Below, piece after piece: positions 26,201 to 34,000 of a stretch of 64,000 nt of DNA. The stretch's first letter is position 1; every line of letters starts with the position of its first letter. A model generated the notes under the pieces. That model worked only from the letters and a program-made list of their open reading frames with translations, ran no database searches and was not told where the DNA came from. Origin of the DNA: Streptomyces ficellus (lineage in GTDB: Bacteria > Actinomycetota > Actinomycetes > Streptomycetales > Streptomycetaceae); the NCBI RefSeq assembly GCF_009739905.1, contig NZ_CP034279.1, forward strand, positions 4,216,001-4,280,000, read 5' to 3'. The position numbers and the translations under genes were made by a program.

Positions 26201-29200
26201 ACGTGGCCGACCGGTTCGCGTGCGACGCGCTGGACGAGCTGACCGTCCACGCCCCGCTGGTGCTGCGGGGCCGGCAGGCGGTCCAGGTGCAGGTCTCGGT
26301 CGGGGCGCCCGACGGGCTGGGGCGGCGGCCGGTCACCGTCCACACGCGCCCCGACGGCGACGACGGGGCCTGGACCTGCCGCGCGAGCGGCCACGTCTCG
26401 CTGAGCGGCGTACACGCCCTTCCCGTGCGGTCCTCCGGGCCGGTGGCGCAGTGGCCGCCGCGCGGGACGGAGGTGGACACGGCCGAGCTGTACAAGCGGC
26501 TCGCCGGGCAGGGTTACGGTCACGGGCAGGCGTTCCCGGTGGTCTCCGCCGTGTGGCGGGACGGTGACGAGGTGTTCGCCGAACTGGCGCCGCCGGGTGA
26601 CGAGTTCGACCCGGCCGGGTTCGTGCTGCACCCGCTGCTGCTGGAGTCGGCGGTGCGGGTGGCGCTGTACGCGGGTGGCCTGGCGGGCGGGGCACCGCGC
26701 GCGGTGCGGTCCTGGTCGGGGGTGCGCGTGTTCGCCGAGGGTGCCCGGGAGTTGCGGGTGCGGGTCCGGCGTACCGGCGACGACGAGTACGGTCTCGAGC
26801 TGGCGGACGGCTCCGGTCAGCCGGTGGCGACGGTGGACGCGCTGACGCTCACCGCCGCCGACGACCCGGGGGTCGGGGCGGCCCGTGAGGCGGCGCTCGA
26901 CGCGCTGTTCACCGTCGGCTGGGACCCGATCCGGCCGGCGCTGCCGACGGCGGCGTACCGCTGGGGCACGCTGGGCCAGGTCGGTGTCGCCGAGGCGCTC
27001 CTGCCGGACGCCCACCGTTTCGCCGGTGTCGCCGAGGTGGGCGAGGCGGTGGCGTCGGTCGCGCTGGACGCGGTGCTGGTGTCGTGCGCGACAGCGCCAA
27101 CGCTCCCCGGGGACGGCGACGTGCTGGGTGCGGCGTACGCGCAGGTGCACGGTGTGCTGGCGCTGGTGCGGGAGTGGCTGGCCGACGAGCGGCTGACGGA
27201 TGTGCGGCTGGTGGTGCTCACCCGTGGGGCCGTGGCGACAGGGCGGGGCGAGGCGCCGGACCTGGCGACGGCGGCGGTGTGGGGGCTGCTGCGCTCGGCG
27301 CAGGCGGAGAACCCGGGCAGGATCACTCTCCTCGACACGGACGGTTCGGGGTCGCCGGAGCTGCTGTCGGCGGTCGTGGCGGGCGGGGAGCCGCAGGTCG
27401 CGCTCCGGGCCGGGGGCGCGCTGGTGCCCCGGCTCGCGCGGGCCGCCGTCGATCCGGGGTGGACGGCCACACCCGCGTGGGAATCCGGCGGTACGGTGCT
27501 GATCACCGGTGGTACGGGCAGTCTGGGTGCGCATTTCGCGCGGCATCTGGTGGTCGAGCACGGTGTGCGGTCGTTGCTGCTGGTCAGCCGGCGTGGTGCG
27601 GACGCTCCGGGGGCGGGGGAGCTGCGGGCGGAGCTGGAGCGGTTTGGTGCGCGGGTCGCGGTGGTGGCGTGTGATGTGACCGACGTGGACGAGCTGGGGC
27701 GTCTCCTGGCGGGCGTTCCGGTGGACCGGCCGCTGACGGGGGTCGTCCATACGGCGGGGGTCCTGGACGACGGCCTGGTCACGGCGCTGACCCCGGAGCG
27801 GGTGGACGCGGTGTTGCGGCCCAAGGTGGACGCGGCGTGGAACTTGCACCGGCTGACCCGTGACCTTCCCGGCCTGAGGCACTTCGTGCTGTTCTCGTCC
27901 ATCGCGGCGACGTTCGGCAGTGCGGGCCAGGGCAACTACGCGGCCGCGAACACGTTCCTGGACGCGCTCGCCCAGTACCGGCACGCGCAGGGCCTGCCCG
28001 CCACCTCCGTGGCCTGGGGCCTGTGGCAGCAGGAGGAGGGCGGGATCGCGGGCCACCTGGACGCGACGGACCTGGCCCGGATCGCCCGGGACGGCTACCG
28101 TCCCGTCACCATGGCGCAGGGGCCGGCCATGCTCGACACGGCCATGGCGCTCGGGCTGGCCGCGCCGGTCGCCACCCCGCTCGACCTGGCGGCCGTCCGC
28201 GCGCTGCCCGGCCCGGTCACGCCGCTGCTGCGGACGCTGGCCCGCACCACGTCCCGGCCGGCCGTGAACGGTCCGGGTGGCGCGGCGGTGGGCGTGGCCG
28301 ACCGGGTGCGTGAGCTTCCCGACGCCGAGCGGCTGCCGCTGCTGCGGGACCTGCTGCGCGCCGAGGTGGCCGCGGTCCTCGGCCACGCGGACGCGGCGGG
28401 CATCGACCCGGAGCGCGGCTTCCTGGAGCTGGGCTTCGACTCGCTGACCGCGGTCGATCTGCGCAACCGGCTCAACGCGGCCACCGGGGTCCGGCTCGCC
28501 GCGAGCCTCGTCTACGACCACCCGACCCCCGGGGCGCTGGCCGCGCACCTGCTGGCGGAGCTGGTGGGCACCGCGCCGGACGTGTCGCGGGCGGTGGACT
28601 TCGAGGCCGAGATCCGGCTCGCCGACGACATCGTGCCCGCCGCCGAGGTGGTCACGGTGGCGGAGGACCCGAAGGAGGTGTTCCTGACCGGGGCGACCGG
28701 GTTCCTGGGCGCGTTCATGCTGCGGGAGCTGCTGCGGACGACGTCGGCGCGGGTGCACTGCCTGGTGCGGGCCGCCGACGCGGCGGAGGGGCTGGAGCGG
28801 CTGCGGGACAACGCCCGCTGGTACGACGCGTGGGACGAGACGCAGGCGCACCGGGTCGTGGCGGTGCCCGGTGACCTGGGCGAGCCGCGGCTCGGGCTGG
28901 CCGAGGACGTGTTCGACGACCTGGCCCGCGAGGTCGACGTGGTGTTCCACGGGGGCGCGCTGGTCAACTGGCTGTACCCGTACACGGCGCTGAAGGCGGC
29001 GAACGTGGGCGGCACCGAGGAGGTGCTGCGGATGGCGGCCCGGCACCGTACGGTCCCGGTGCACTTCGTGTCCTCGACCGGTGTGTTCGACAAGCCGGTC
29101 CGGGAGGGGGTCCCGTTGAAGGTGACCGATCCGCTGGGGCCCACGGAGGTGATGAACGGCTACCGTCACACCAAGTGGGTCGTGGAGCACATCATCGGCC

Positions 29201-29784
29201 TGGCCAGGGAGCGGGGCCTGCCGGTGTCGGTGTACCGGGGTGACGTGGTCTCCGGCGACCAGGAGTCCGGCGCCTGCCAGACCCGGGACTTCGTGTGGCT
29301 CAGCCTGAAGGGCCTCATCCAGGCGCGTGCGGTTCCGCGGGGCACCGACATCCTGTTCCACCTGGTGCCGGTGGACTACGTCAGCGCGGCGATCGTGGCC
29401 CTGTCGAAGAAGGCGGACTGCGCGAGCCGCACGTTCCACCTCTCCAACCCCGAGGACGTCCGGTACCGCACCATCCTGGAGCACCTGCGGGCCTTCGGGT
29501 ACGAGATCGAGGAGGTGGAGTGGTCGGAGTGGCTGGAGCGGGTCCAGGGCGGCGGCGACAACGCGCTGACGCCACTGCTGGACATGTTCCGGGCGATCGC
29601 CGCCAACGGTGAGGGCGCCTATCCGCCGATCGACATGAGCGAGACGGAGGCGGCGCTGGAGGGCACCGGGATCGAGATCCCGAAGATGACCCGCGATCTC
29701 TTCGAGACGTACATCGGGTTCTTCGTCCGGGCCGGCTACCTGCCGCCGGCGCCCGCCCTCGCCCTCGCGCGGACCGGCTCCTGA
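23266..29784 (+). CDS. type I PKS terminal module 3: KS-AT-DH-KR-ACP with reductive release domain (TD)
   Basis: The 2172-residue enzyme has a docking helix, KS (Cys207), AT (Ser651, HAFH, malonyl), DH (915-1190), KR (NADPH motif near 1414, B-type LDD), ACP (Ser1726) and a thioester reductase domain (1795-2165). The TD shows GATGFLGAF for NAD(P)H and Tyr1966/Lys1970 of the YxxxK dyad, so the chain should leave as an aldehyde or, after a second reduction, an alcohol. The DH keeps its HxxxGxxxxP motif (His960) but has Glu1127 at the usual catalytic Asp and GYGHGQAF instead of GYxYGPxF, so its activity is uncertain. There is no TE domain. The ATG has AGGAGAG upstream. Confidence 0.93.
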   Translation: MPNENEQKLADYLKRVTVDLQKSRRRVAELESSRTEPIAIVGMACRYPGGVSSPEDLWRLVEGEVDAISDFPENRGWDIESLYDPEPGKPGRSYTRRGGFLHDVGDFDADFFGISPREATAMDPQHRLLLEAAWEALEYGGIDPLSLKGSPTGVFTGFSGQSYIGLFSGPEELGGYLMTGSLSSIMSGRISYVLGLEGPSVTVDTACSSSLVALHQAVQSLRQGESELALVGGATVAATPGSFVEFAQQRGLSEDGRCRAFGAGADGTGWAEGAGLLVLERLSDARRNGHRVLAVVRGSAVNQDGASNGLTAPNGPAQQRVIRQALASAGLGAADVDAVEAHGTGTRLGDPIEAQALLATYGQGRSPDRPLFLGSLKSNIGHAQAAAGVGGVIKMVMALRNERLPKTLHAEDPTPFVDWDGGAVELLTEAHPWPADADRIRRAGVSSFGVSGTNAHVIVEEAPREEPAVREPAPIGTVPWLVSARSPEALAAQAGRLAAYAEESGADVRDVAYSLATGRAALEHRAAVVGADRDELVAALRALAAGTPSGAVTSDTVNASGGKSAFLFTGQGSQRLEMGRELYDTFPAFAEAFDAVTAELAPGLRDIVWGGDAEALNRTETTQPALFAIEVALYRLWESWGVRPDVVAGHSIGEIAAAHVAGVLSLADAAKLVSVRGRLMQALSADGAMVAVQAAEDEVLPHLTDRVGIAAVNGPQSVVVSGAEDEVLAVKAHFEAQGRKATRLKVSHAFHSPLMEPMLDEFTRTVTQLTFNLPRIPFVSTLTGTPVTDEITDPAYWVRHVREAVRFADAVRALHGQGVTTFVEVGPDAVLTAMARQTLEDTEVTDVADVRCVPSLRRDRPEAADVVTALAGLHNRGVAVDWRRFHDGTGARDVPLPTYAFQRRTYWYSAATGAGTDTGRLGLDGPGHPLLGASVDLAGGEGAVFTGRISTRTHPWLAEHVLDGDVTVPASVYAELALHVADRFACDALDELTVHAPLVLRGRQAVQVQVSVGAPDGLGRRPVTVHTRPDGDDGAWTCRASGHVSLSGVHALPVRSSGPVAQWPPRGTEVDTAELYKRLAGQGYGHGQAFPVVSAVWRDGDEVFAELAPPGDEFDPAGFVLHPLLLESAVRVALYAGGLAGGAPRAVRSWSGVRVFAEGARELRVRVRRTGDDEYGLELADGSGQPVATVDALTLTAADDPGVGAAREAALDALFTVGWDPIRPALPTAAYRWGTLGQVGVAEALLPDAHRFAGVAEVGEAVASVALDAVLVSCATAPTLPGDGDVLGAAYAQVHGVLALVREWLADERLTDVRLVVLTRGAVATGRGEAPDLATAAVWGLLRSAQAENPGRITLLDTDGSGSPELLSAVVAGGEPQVALRAGGALVPRLARAAVDPGWTATPAWESGGTVLITGGTGSLGAHFARHLVVEHGVRSLLLVSRRGADAPGAGELRAELERFGARVAVVACDVTDVDELGRLLAGVPVDRPLTGVVHTAGVLDDGLVTALTPERVDAVLRPKVDAAWNLHRLTRDLPGLRHFVLFSSIAATFGSAGQGNYAAANTFLDALAQYRHAQGLPATSVAWGLWQQEEGGIAGHLDATDLARIARDGYRPVTMAQGPAMLDTAMALGLAAPVATPLDLAAVRALPGPVTPLLRTLARTTSRPAVNGPGGAAVGVADRVRELPDAERLPLLRDLLRAEVAAVLGHADAAGIDPERGFLELGFDSLTAVDLRNRLNAATGVRLAASLVYDHPTPGALAAHLLAELVGTAPDVSRAVDFEAEIRLADDIVPAAEVVTVAEDPKEVFLTGATGFLGAFMLRELLRTTSARVHCLVRAADAAEGLERLRDNARWYDAWDETQAHRVVAVPGDLGEPRLGLAEDVFDDLAREVDVVFHGGALVNWLYPYTALKAANVGGTEEVLRMAARHRTVPVHFVSSTGVFDKPVREGVPLKVTDPLGPTEVMNGYRHTKWVVEHIIGLARERGLPVSVYRGDVVSGDQESGACQTRDFVWLSLKGLIQARAVPRGTDILFHLVPVDYVSAAIVALSKKADCASRTFHLSNPEDVRYRTILEHLRAFGYEIEEVEWSEWLERVQGGGDNALTPLLDMFRAIAANGEGAYPPIDMSETEAALEGTGIEIPKMTRDLFETYIGFFVRAGYLPPAPALALARTGS
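24388..24596 (+). repeat. 209-bp KS segment shared by three PKS modules, copy 3
   Basis: Identical by eye to 15591-15799 and 20974-21182, within the module 3 KS domain. Confidence 0.75.
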
Positions 29785-29821
29785 CCGGCACGGGCTCCTG
29801 ACGGGTCTCGGAGGAGACGGA

Positions 29822-29864
29822 GGCCCCGGCCCCGGTGGACGAGATGTCCGCCGGGGCCGGGGCC
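29822..29864. terminator. bidirectional terminator at the end of the PKS operon
   Basis: Exact 14-bp arms (29822-29835 and 29851-29864) enclose a loop that itself has a 4-bp GGAC/GTCC extension. It lies between the convergent PKS module 3 and azlC genes. Confidence 0.75.
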
Positions 29865-29880
29865 CGTGTCGCGCCGCCGT

Positions 29881-30636
29881 TCAGCCGGAGACGTCCAGGT
29901 CGCGGCCGCGGACCTTGCCCTCCCACCAGCCGGCGACGACCGCGGCGGCCATCGTCGAGCAGAACAGGCCGCTCTGGTACGGCAGTTGGTGGAGGGCCAG
30001 TGACAGTGCCCCGGCGAGCAGGCCGATCGCGACCGCCCGCACGCTGGTGAAGCACGACACCACGAGCCCGATGTACGTGGCGTAGATGGCGAAGTCCAGG
30101 CCCAGGCCGTCGATGCCGCTCAGGTCCTTGCCGTAGATCCAGCCGGCCATCGTGGCCGACAGCCAGGCGGCGTAGACGGCGAGCGAGGCGGCCATCACGT
30201 TCCAGTGCTGGAAGCCGCGCGGGTCGGGGTCCTCCCGGTACCGCTTGGCGGCGAGCGCGTACACCGCGTCCGTCATGCCGTGGGCGATGGCCGCACGCCA
30301 GGCGGGGGACAGGTGCTTGACGTACGGGGAGAGGGACGCGGAGTAGAAGACGTGCCGGGCGTTGATGACCAGGGTGGTGAGGACGACCAGCGGCCAGGCG
30401 GCCCCGGCCGCGAGCATGCCGATGCCGACCATCTGCGCCGATCCGGCGTTGACCAGGGCGCTGAGCAGCATCGTCTCCAGCAGGCTCAGGCCGGACTGCT
30501 GGGACACCGCGCCGGTGAGCAACGCGAAGGGGATGGCGCCCACGACGACGCCGACGGACGACACCGCGCCCCGGCGCATCTCCCGTGCCCGGGAGGGGCG
30601 GGGGTTCACGGTGGGGGTGGAGGCGGCGGTGGTCAT
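29881..30636 (-). CDS. azlC: AzlC-family amino acid exporter, large subunit
   Basis: The 251-residue membrane protein has the AzlC signature (GAIPFALLTGAVSQQSGLSL, then an Ala/Gly-rich helix around VNAGSAQMVGIG) and about six to seven hydrophobic segments. In Bacillus subtilis AzlCD exports branched-chain amino acids and 4-azaleucine. The start is uncertain: the ATG at 30636 is used here, but a GTG at 30669 overlapping the azlD stop (GTGA) would add 11 residues. It is the last gene of the leftward NRPS operon. Export of valine, of a valine-containing peptide or of a related product is plausible. Confidence 0.82.
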   Translation of the reverse strand: MTTAASTPTVNPRPSRAREMRRGAVSSVGVVVGAIPFALLTGAVSQQSGLSLLETMLLSALVNAGSAQMVGIGMLAAGAAWPLVVLTTLVINARHVFYSASLSPYVKHLSPAWRAAIAHGMTDAVYALAAKRYREDPDPRGFQHWNVMAASLAVYAAWLSATMAGWIYGKDLSGIDGLGLDFAIYATYIGLVVSCFTSVRAVAIGLLAGALSLALHQLPYQSGLFCSTMAAAVVAGWWEGKVRGRDLDVSG

Positions 30637-30665
30637 GGCGGGGCCGGTCTTTCGTCGGAGTGCGG

Positions 30666-30983
30666 TCACAGGGCCAGTCCCGTCAGGGCGAACGCGGCGA
30701 CGGAACAGGCGAAGACGAGGAAGAAGCTGTCGCGCCGGACCGCGCCCACCGCGAACCCGACGAGGGCGCCCACCAGGTAGGGCGTCAGCCAGGACGGGCC
30801 GCCGCCGGTCTTCGGCGCCAGCAGCACCGACGGCACGATGATCGCCATGAGGACGGCGGGCATCACGTACGGCAGGGCCCGCTCGATCCGGGGGGAGATG
30901 GACGACGGTTCGAGGGGGCCGAAGAACGCGACGCGGACGGCGAAGGTCACCGCCCCCATCAGCGCGATGGTCACGATGGTCAT
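30666..30983 (-). CDS. azlD: AzlD-family amino acid exporter, small subunit
   Basis: The 105-residue protein has about four hydrophobic segments and the AzlD pattern RVAFFGPLEP followed by ALPYVMPAVLMAIIVPS. It partners AzlC in branched-chain amino acid export. A GAGAGG ribosome-binding site precedes the ATG at 30983. It lies 85 nt after the NRPS stop on the same strand, with no terminator between, so it is probably cotranscribed with the NRPS genes. Confidence 0.85.
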   Translation of the reverse strand: MTIVTIALMGAVTFAVRVAFFGPLEPSSISPRIERALPYVMPAVLMAIIVPSVLLAPKTGGGPSWLTPYLVGALVGFAVGAVRRDSFFLVFACSVAAFALTGLAL

Positions 30984-31068
30984 GGGGTCCTCTCGGGGAG
31001 GGGCAGGAGGAGGGGGGACGGGGAGGTGGCCGCGGCGGGTCGCGCCGCGGCCACCGGTGGGGCGGGGG

Positions 31069-34000
31069 TCAGGGACGGTCGGTGAGCAGCAGCCCGGCGA
31101 GCAGGTCGGGCCGGGTGACGTTGAGGTAGTGGCCGCCGTGTCCGGTGACGACCGTGCGGACCCGCGGTCCGAGCTCCCGCCAGGTGTCGGCGGCGTCGGC
31201 GCGTCCGCCGGTCAGCGGGTCGTCGGTGGCGACGACGACCGTGACGGGCAGGTCGAGCGGGTGGTTGGCGAGGTCCTTCAGGGCCCGGCGGAAGCCGCGG
31301 GTCGCCTCGACCGTGTCGTACCGGAACGACGAGGCGAGGTCGGCGCGTTCGCGGGCGGACAGGGTCCGGACGTCGTCGAGGCCGGTGTTGTCGGCGAGCC
31401 AGTCGAGCACGGCCGCGTCCGTCATGCCGGTGACCTCGTTGGAGGTGTGGTCGGCCGAGTCCGTCGACTTGAGGATCTTCGAGACGACCATCAGGTCCCG
31501 GACGTCCACGCCCCGGCGGCGCAGTTCCGGCACGAGGAGCAGTCCGGTGGCCGAGCCGGCGCAGTGGCCCAGCACCGTGACCGGCACGTCGGTCCCGGTG
31601 TCCGCGGCGATCTCGTCGGCCAGGTCGGCGGCGAGCCGCTCGACCGGGACGCGCGGCCGGGCGTCGGCCAGGGTGCGCCCCGGCAGTTCGGCGCCGAGGA
31701 CGCGGACCCGGCCCGCCGCCAGTTCCCGCGCGAGCGGTACGTAGCTGACGGCGCTGCCGCCCGCGAACGGCACGCACACGACGGTGGCCACCGGGTCGGC
31801 GACCTCCAGGCCGGCCGCCCGGGTCAGGTCGACCAGCAGCGGCCGGTCGCCGCCGGCCGGCCCGGCGAGGAGGCGGGCCAGGTGCCGGGGCGTGGGGTGG
31901 GCGAGCAGGTCGCGCAGCGCGATCCGGCCGTCGGAGAGCGCGGCGACCTTCATGGCGGCGATGGAGTGGCCGCCGGACTCGAAGAAGTTGCCGGTCGCGG
32001 ACACGGTCGCCGGGTCGGTGTCGAGGGCGCGGGCGAACAGGGCGGCGACCTCGCGTTCCGCGTCGGTGGCCGGTGCCTCGAAGGGCCGCTCGTCCACGCT
32101 GACTTGGGTGCGTTCCAGGGCCTTGCGGTCGGTCTTGCCGTTGGCGGTGAGGGGGAACTCGGCCAGCCGGACCAGCGCCTCGGGGTGCATGTAGGCGGGC
32201 AGCAGCCCGGACAGGCCGTGCCGGAAGGCGGCCGGGTCCGGCTCGGCGGTCCCGGTGTAGTAGGTGACGAGACGCTTCTGGCCGGACACCGTGCGGACGA
32301 GGGTGACCGCTCCGGTGACGCCGTCGAGCCGCTGGACGGCGCTGTCGATCTCGGACAGCTCGATGCGGTAGCCGCGCACCTTCACCTGGTCGTCGGTGCG
32401 CCCCGCGCAGTCCAGGACCCCGCCGGGCAGCCAGCGGCCGATGTCGCCGGTGCGGTAGAGGGTCGCGGAGCGGTCGTCGAGGGTGTTGGGGCGGAAGGCG
32501 GCGGCGGTGCGGTCGGGGTCGTTGACGTAGCCGAGGCCGACGCCCGCGCCGGTCACCACGATCTCGCCGTAGCTGCCGAGCGGCCGGAGGGTGTCGTCGG
32601 GGCCCACGACGTGGATGCCGGTGTTGAGGACGGCCCGGCCGACGGGGACGCGTACGGCGTCGACGGGCGCCTCGACACGGTGGTGGGTGACGTCGTCGGA
32701 CGCCTCGGTGGGCCCGTAGGCGTTGACGAGCGGGACGTCCGGGTACTGGGCGAACCAGCGGTGGGTGAGCGCCGGGGGCAGCGGTTCGCCGGTGACCAGA
32801 TTGACCCGCAGGTCGGGCAGGGGCCGGGGGCGCAGGGACGTCTCGGTGAGCAGCGCGTCCAGGTAGGACGGCACCACTTCGAGGACGGTGATCCGGTCGT
32901 CGGCGACGGCGCGGAGGAAGCCGGGCACGTCGACGACGGTGTTCTGGGTGTAGATCACGGTGGACGCGCCGCGCGTCCAGGCGACCAGGAGCTGCCACAC
33001 GGAGATGTCGAAGCACTGGGTGGCGATCTGGGCGACCCGGTCGCCGGGCCGGAGGTCCAGGTCGACGACCTTGGCCAGGAGGTGGTTGAGCATGCCGGAG
33101 TGGCGGATCAGGGCGCCCTTCGGTTCGCCGGTGGACCCCGAGGTGAAGATCAGGTACGCGGGGTCGGCGGGCCCGGGCCGCGGCACGGCCGCCTCACCGG
33201 GGGTGCCGGCCGGGTCGGAGTCCCCTGCCTCGTCGGGGACGAGTACCCGCACGGTCAGGCCCGCCCCGGCCAGGGCGGCCCGGTGGCGGGGCGCGGTGGC
33301 GGCGTCGGCGACGACGTACCGGCAGTCGGCGCGGCGCAGCACCTTCGCCACCCGGTCCACCGGGTGGTCGGCCTCCTGCGGCAGGTACACGGCGCCGAGC
33401 TTCAGCAGGGCCAGCACGGTGACCGCCCAGGTGACACCGCGCGGCAGGACGGTGGTGACGACGTCGCCGGGCCGGACACCCCGGTCCCGGAACCAGGCGG
33501 CGAGGTGCTCCGACCGGGCGTCGAGCTCGGCGTAGGTGAGCCGCCGGGCGCCGTGCACCAGGGCGGTGCGGTCCGGGTGGCGGGCGGCCTGGTCGGTGAA
33601 CGCGTCGACGAACGTGCCCTCGGGCAGCTCGTGGACGGGCCCGGCGAAGCCGTGCAGCAGGGCCCGCTCGTCGGCGCCGAGCAGGGCGGCGGTGTCGCGC
33701 GGGGCGTCCGGGCCGGCGGTGAGCTGCTCCAGGGCGCGCCGGTAGTAGCCGCCGACGCGGGCGATGTGCTCCGCGGTGTGCGCGTCGCTGTGGAAGTGCA
33801 GGCTGAGCTGGACCTCGTCGGTGACCGCGTCCTGGGAGAACTCGGCGCGGAAGGGGAACTCGGTCTGGGCGTTGACGACGGACCGCACCAGCCCGAACCC
33901 GTCCCGCTCGGACAGGTCCTTGAGGACGTGGAAGTGGGTGAAGTTGAAGACCGTCTCGAACAGGGTCTCCTGGGTGCCCGCCGCCTTCTTGATCTCGGCC

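Noticed and set aside
13518..28000. Long open frames on the minus strand opposite the PKS genes
   Set aside because: Low-complexity His/Arg/Gln-rich translations that mirror the KS and AT repeats; no domains or start signals.
11580..29784. Methylmalonyl specificity of the AT domains, suggested by the adjacent PccB-like gene
   Set aside because: All four ATs show HAFH rather than YASH, so malonyl-CoA is the predicted unit.
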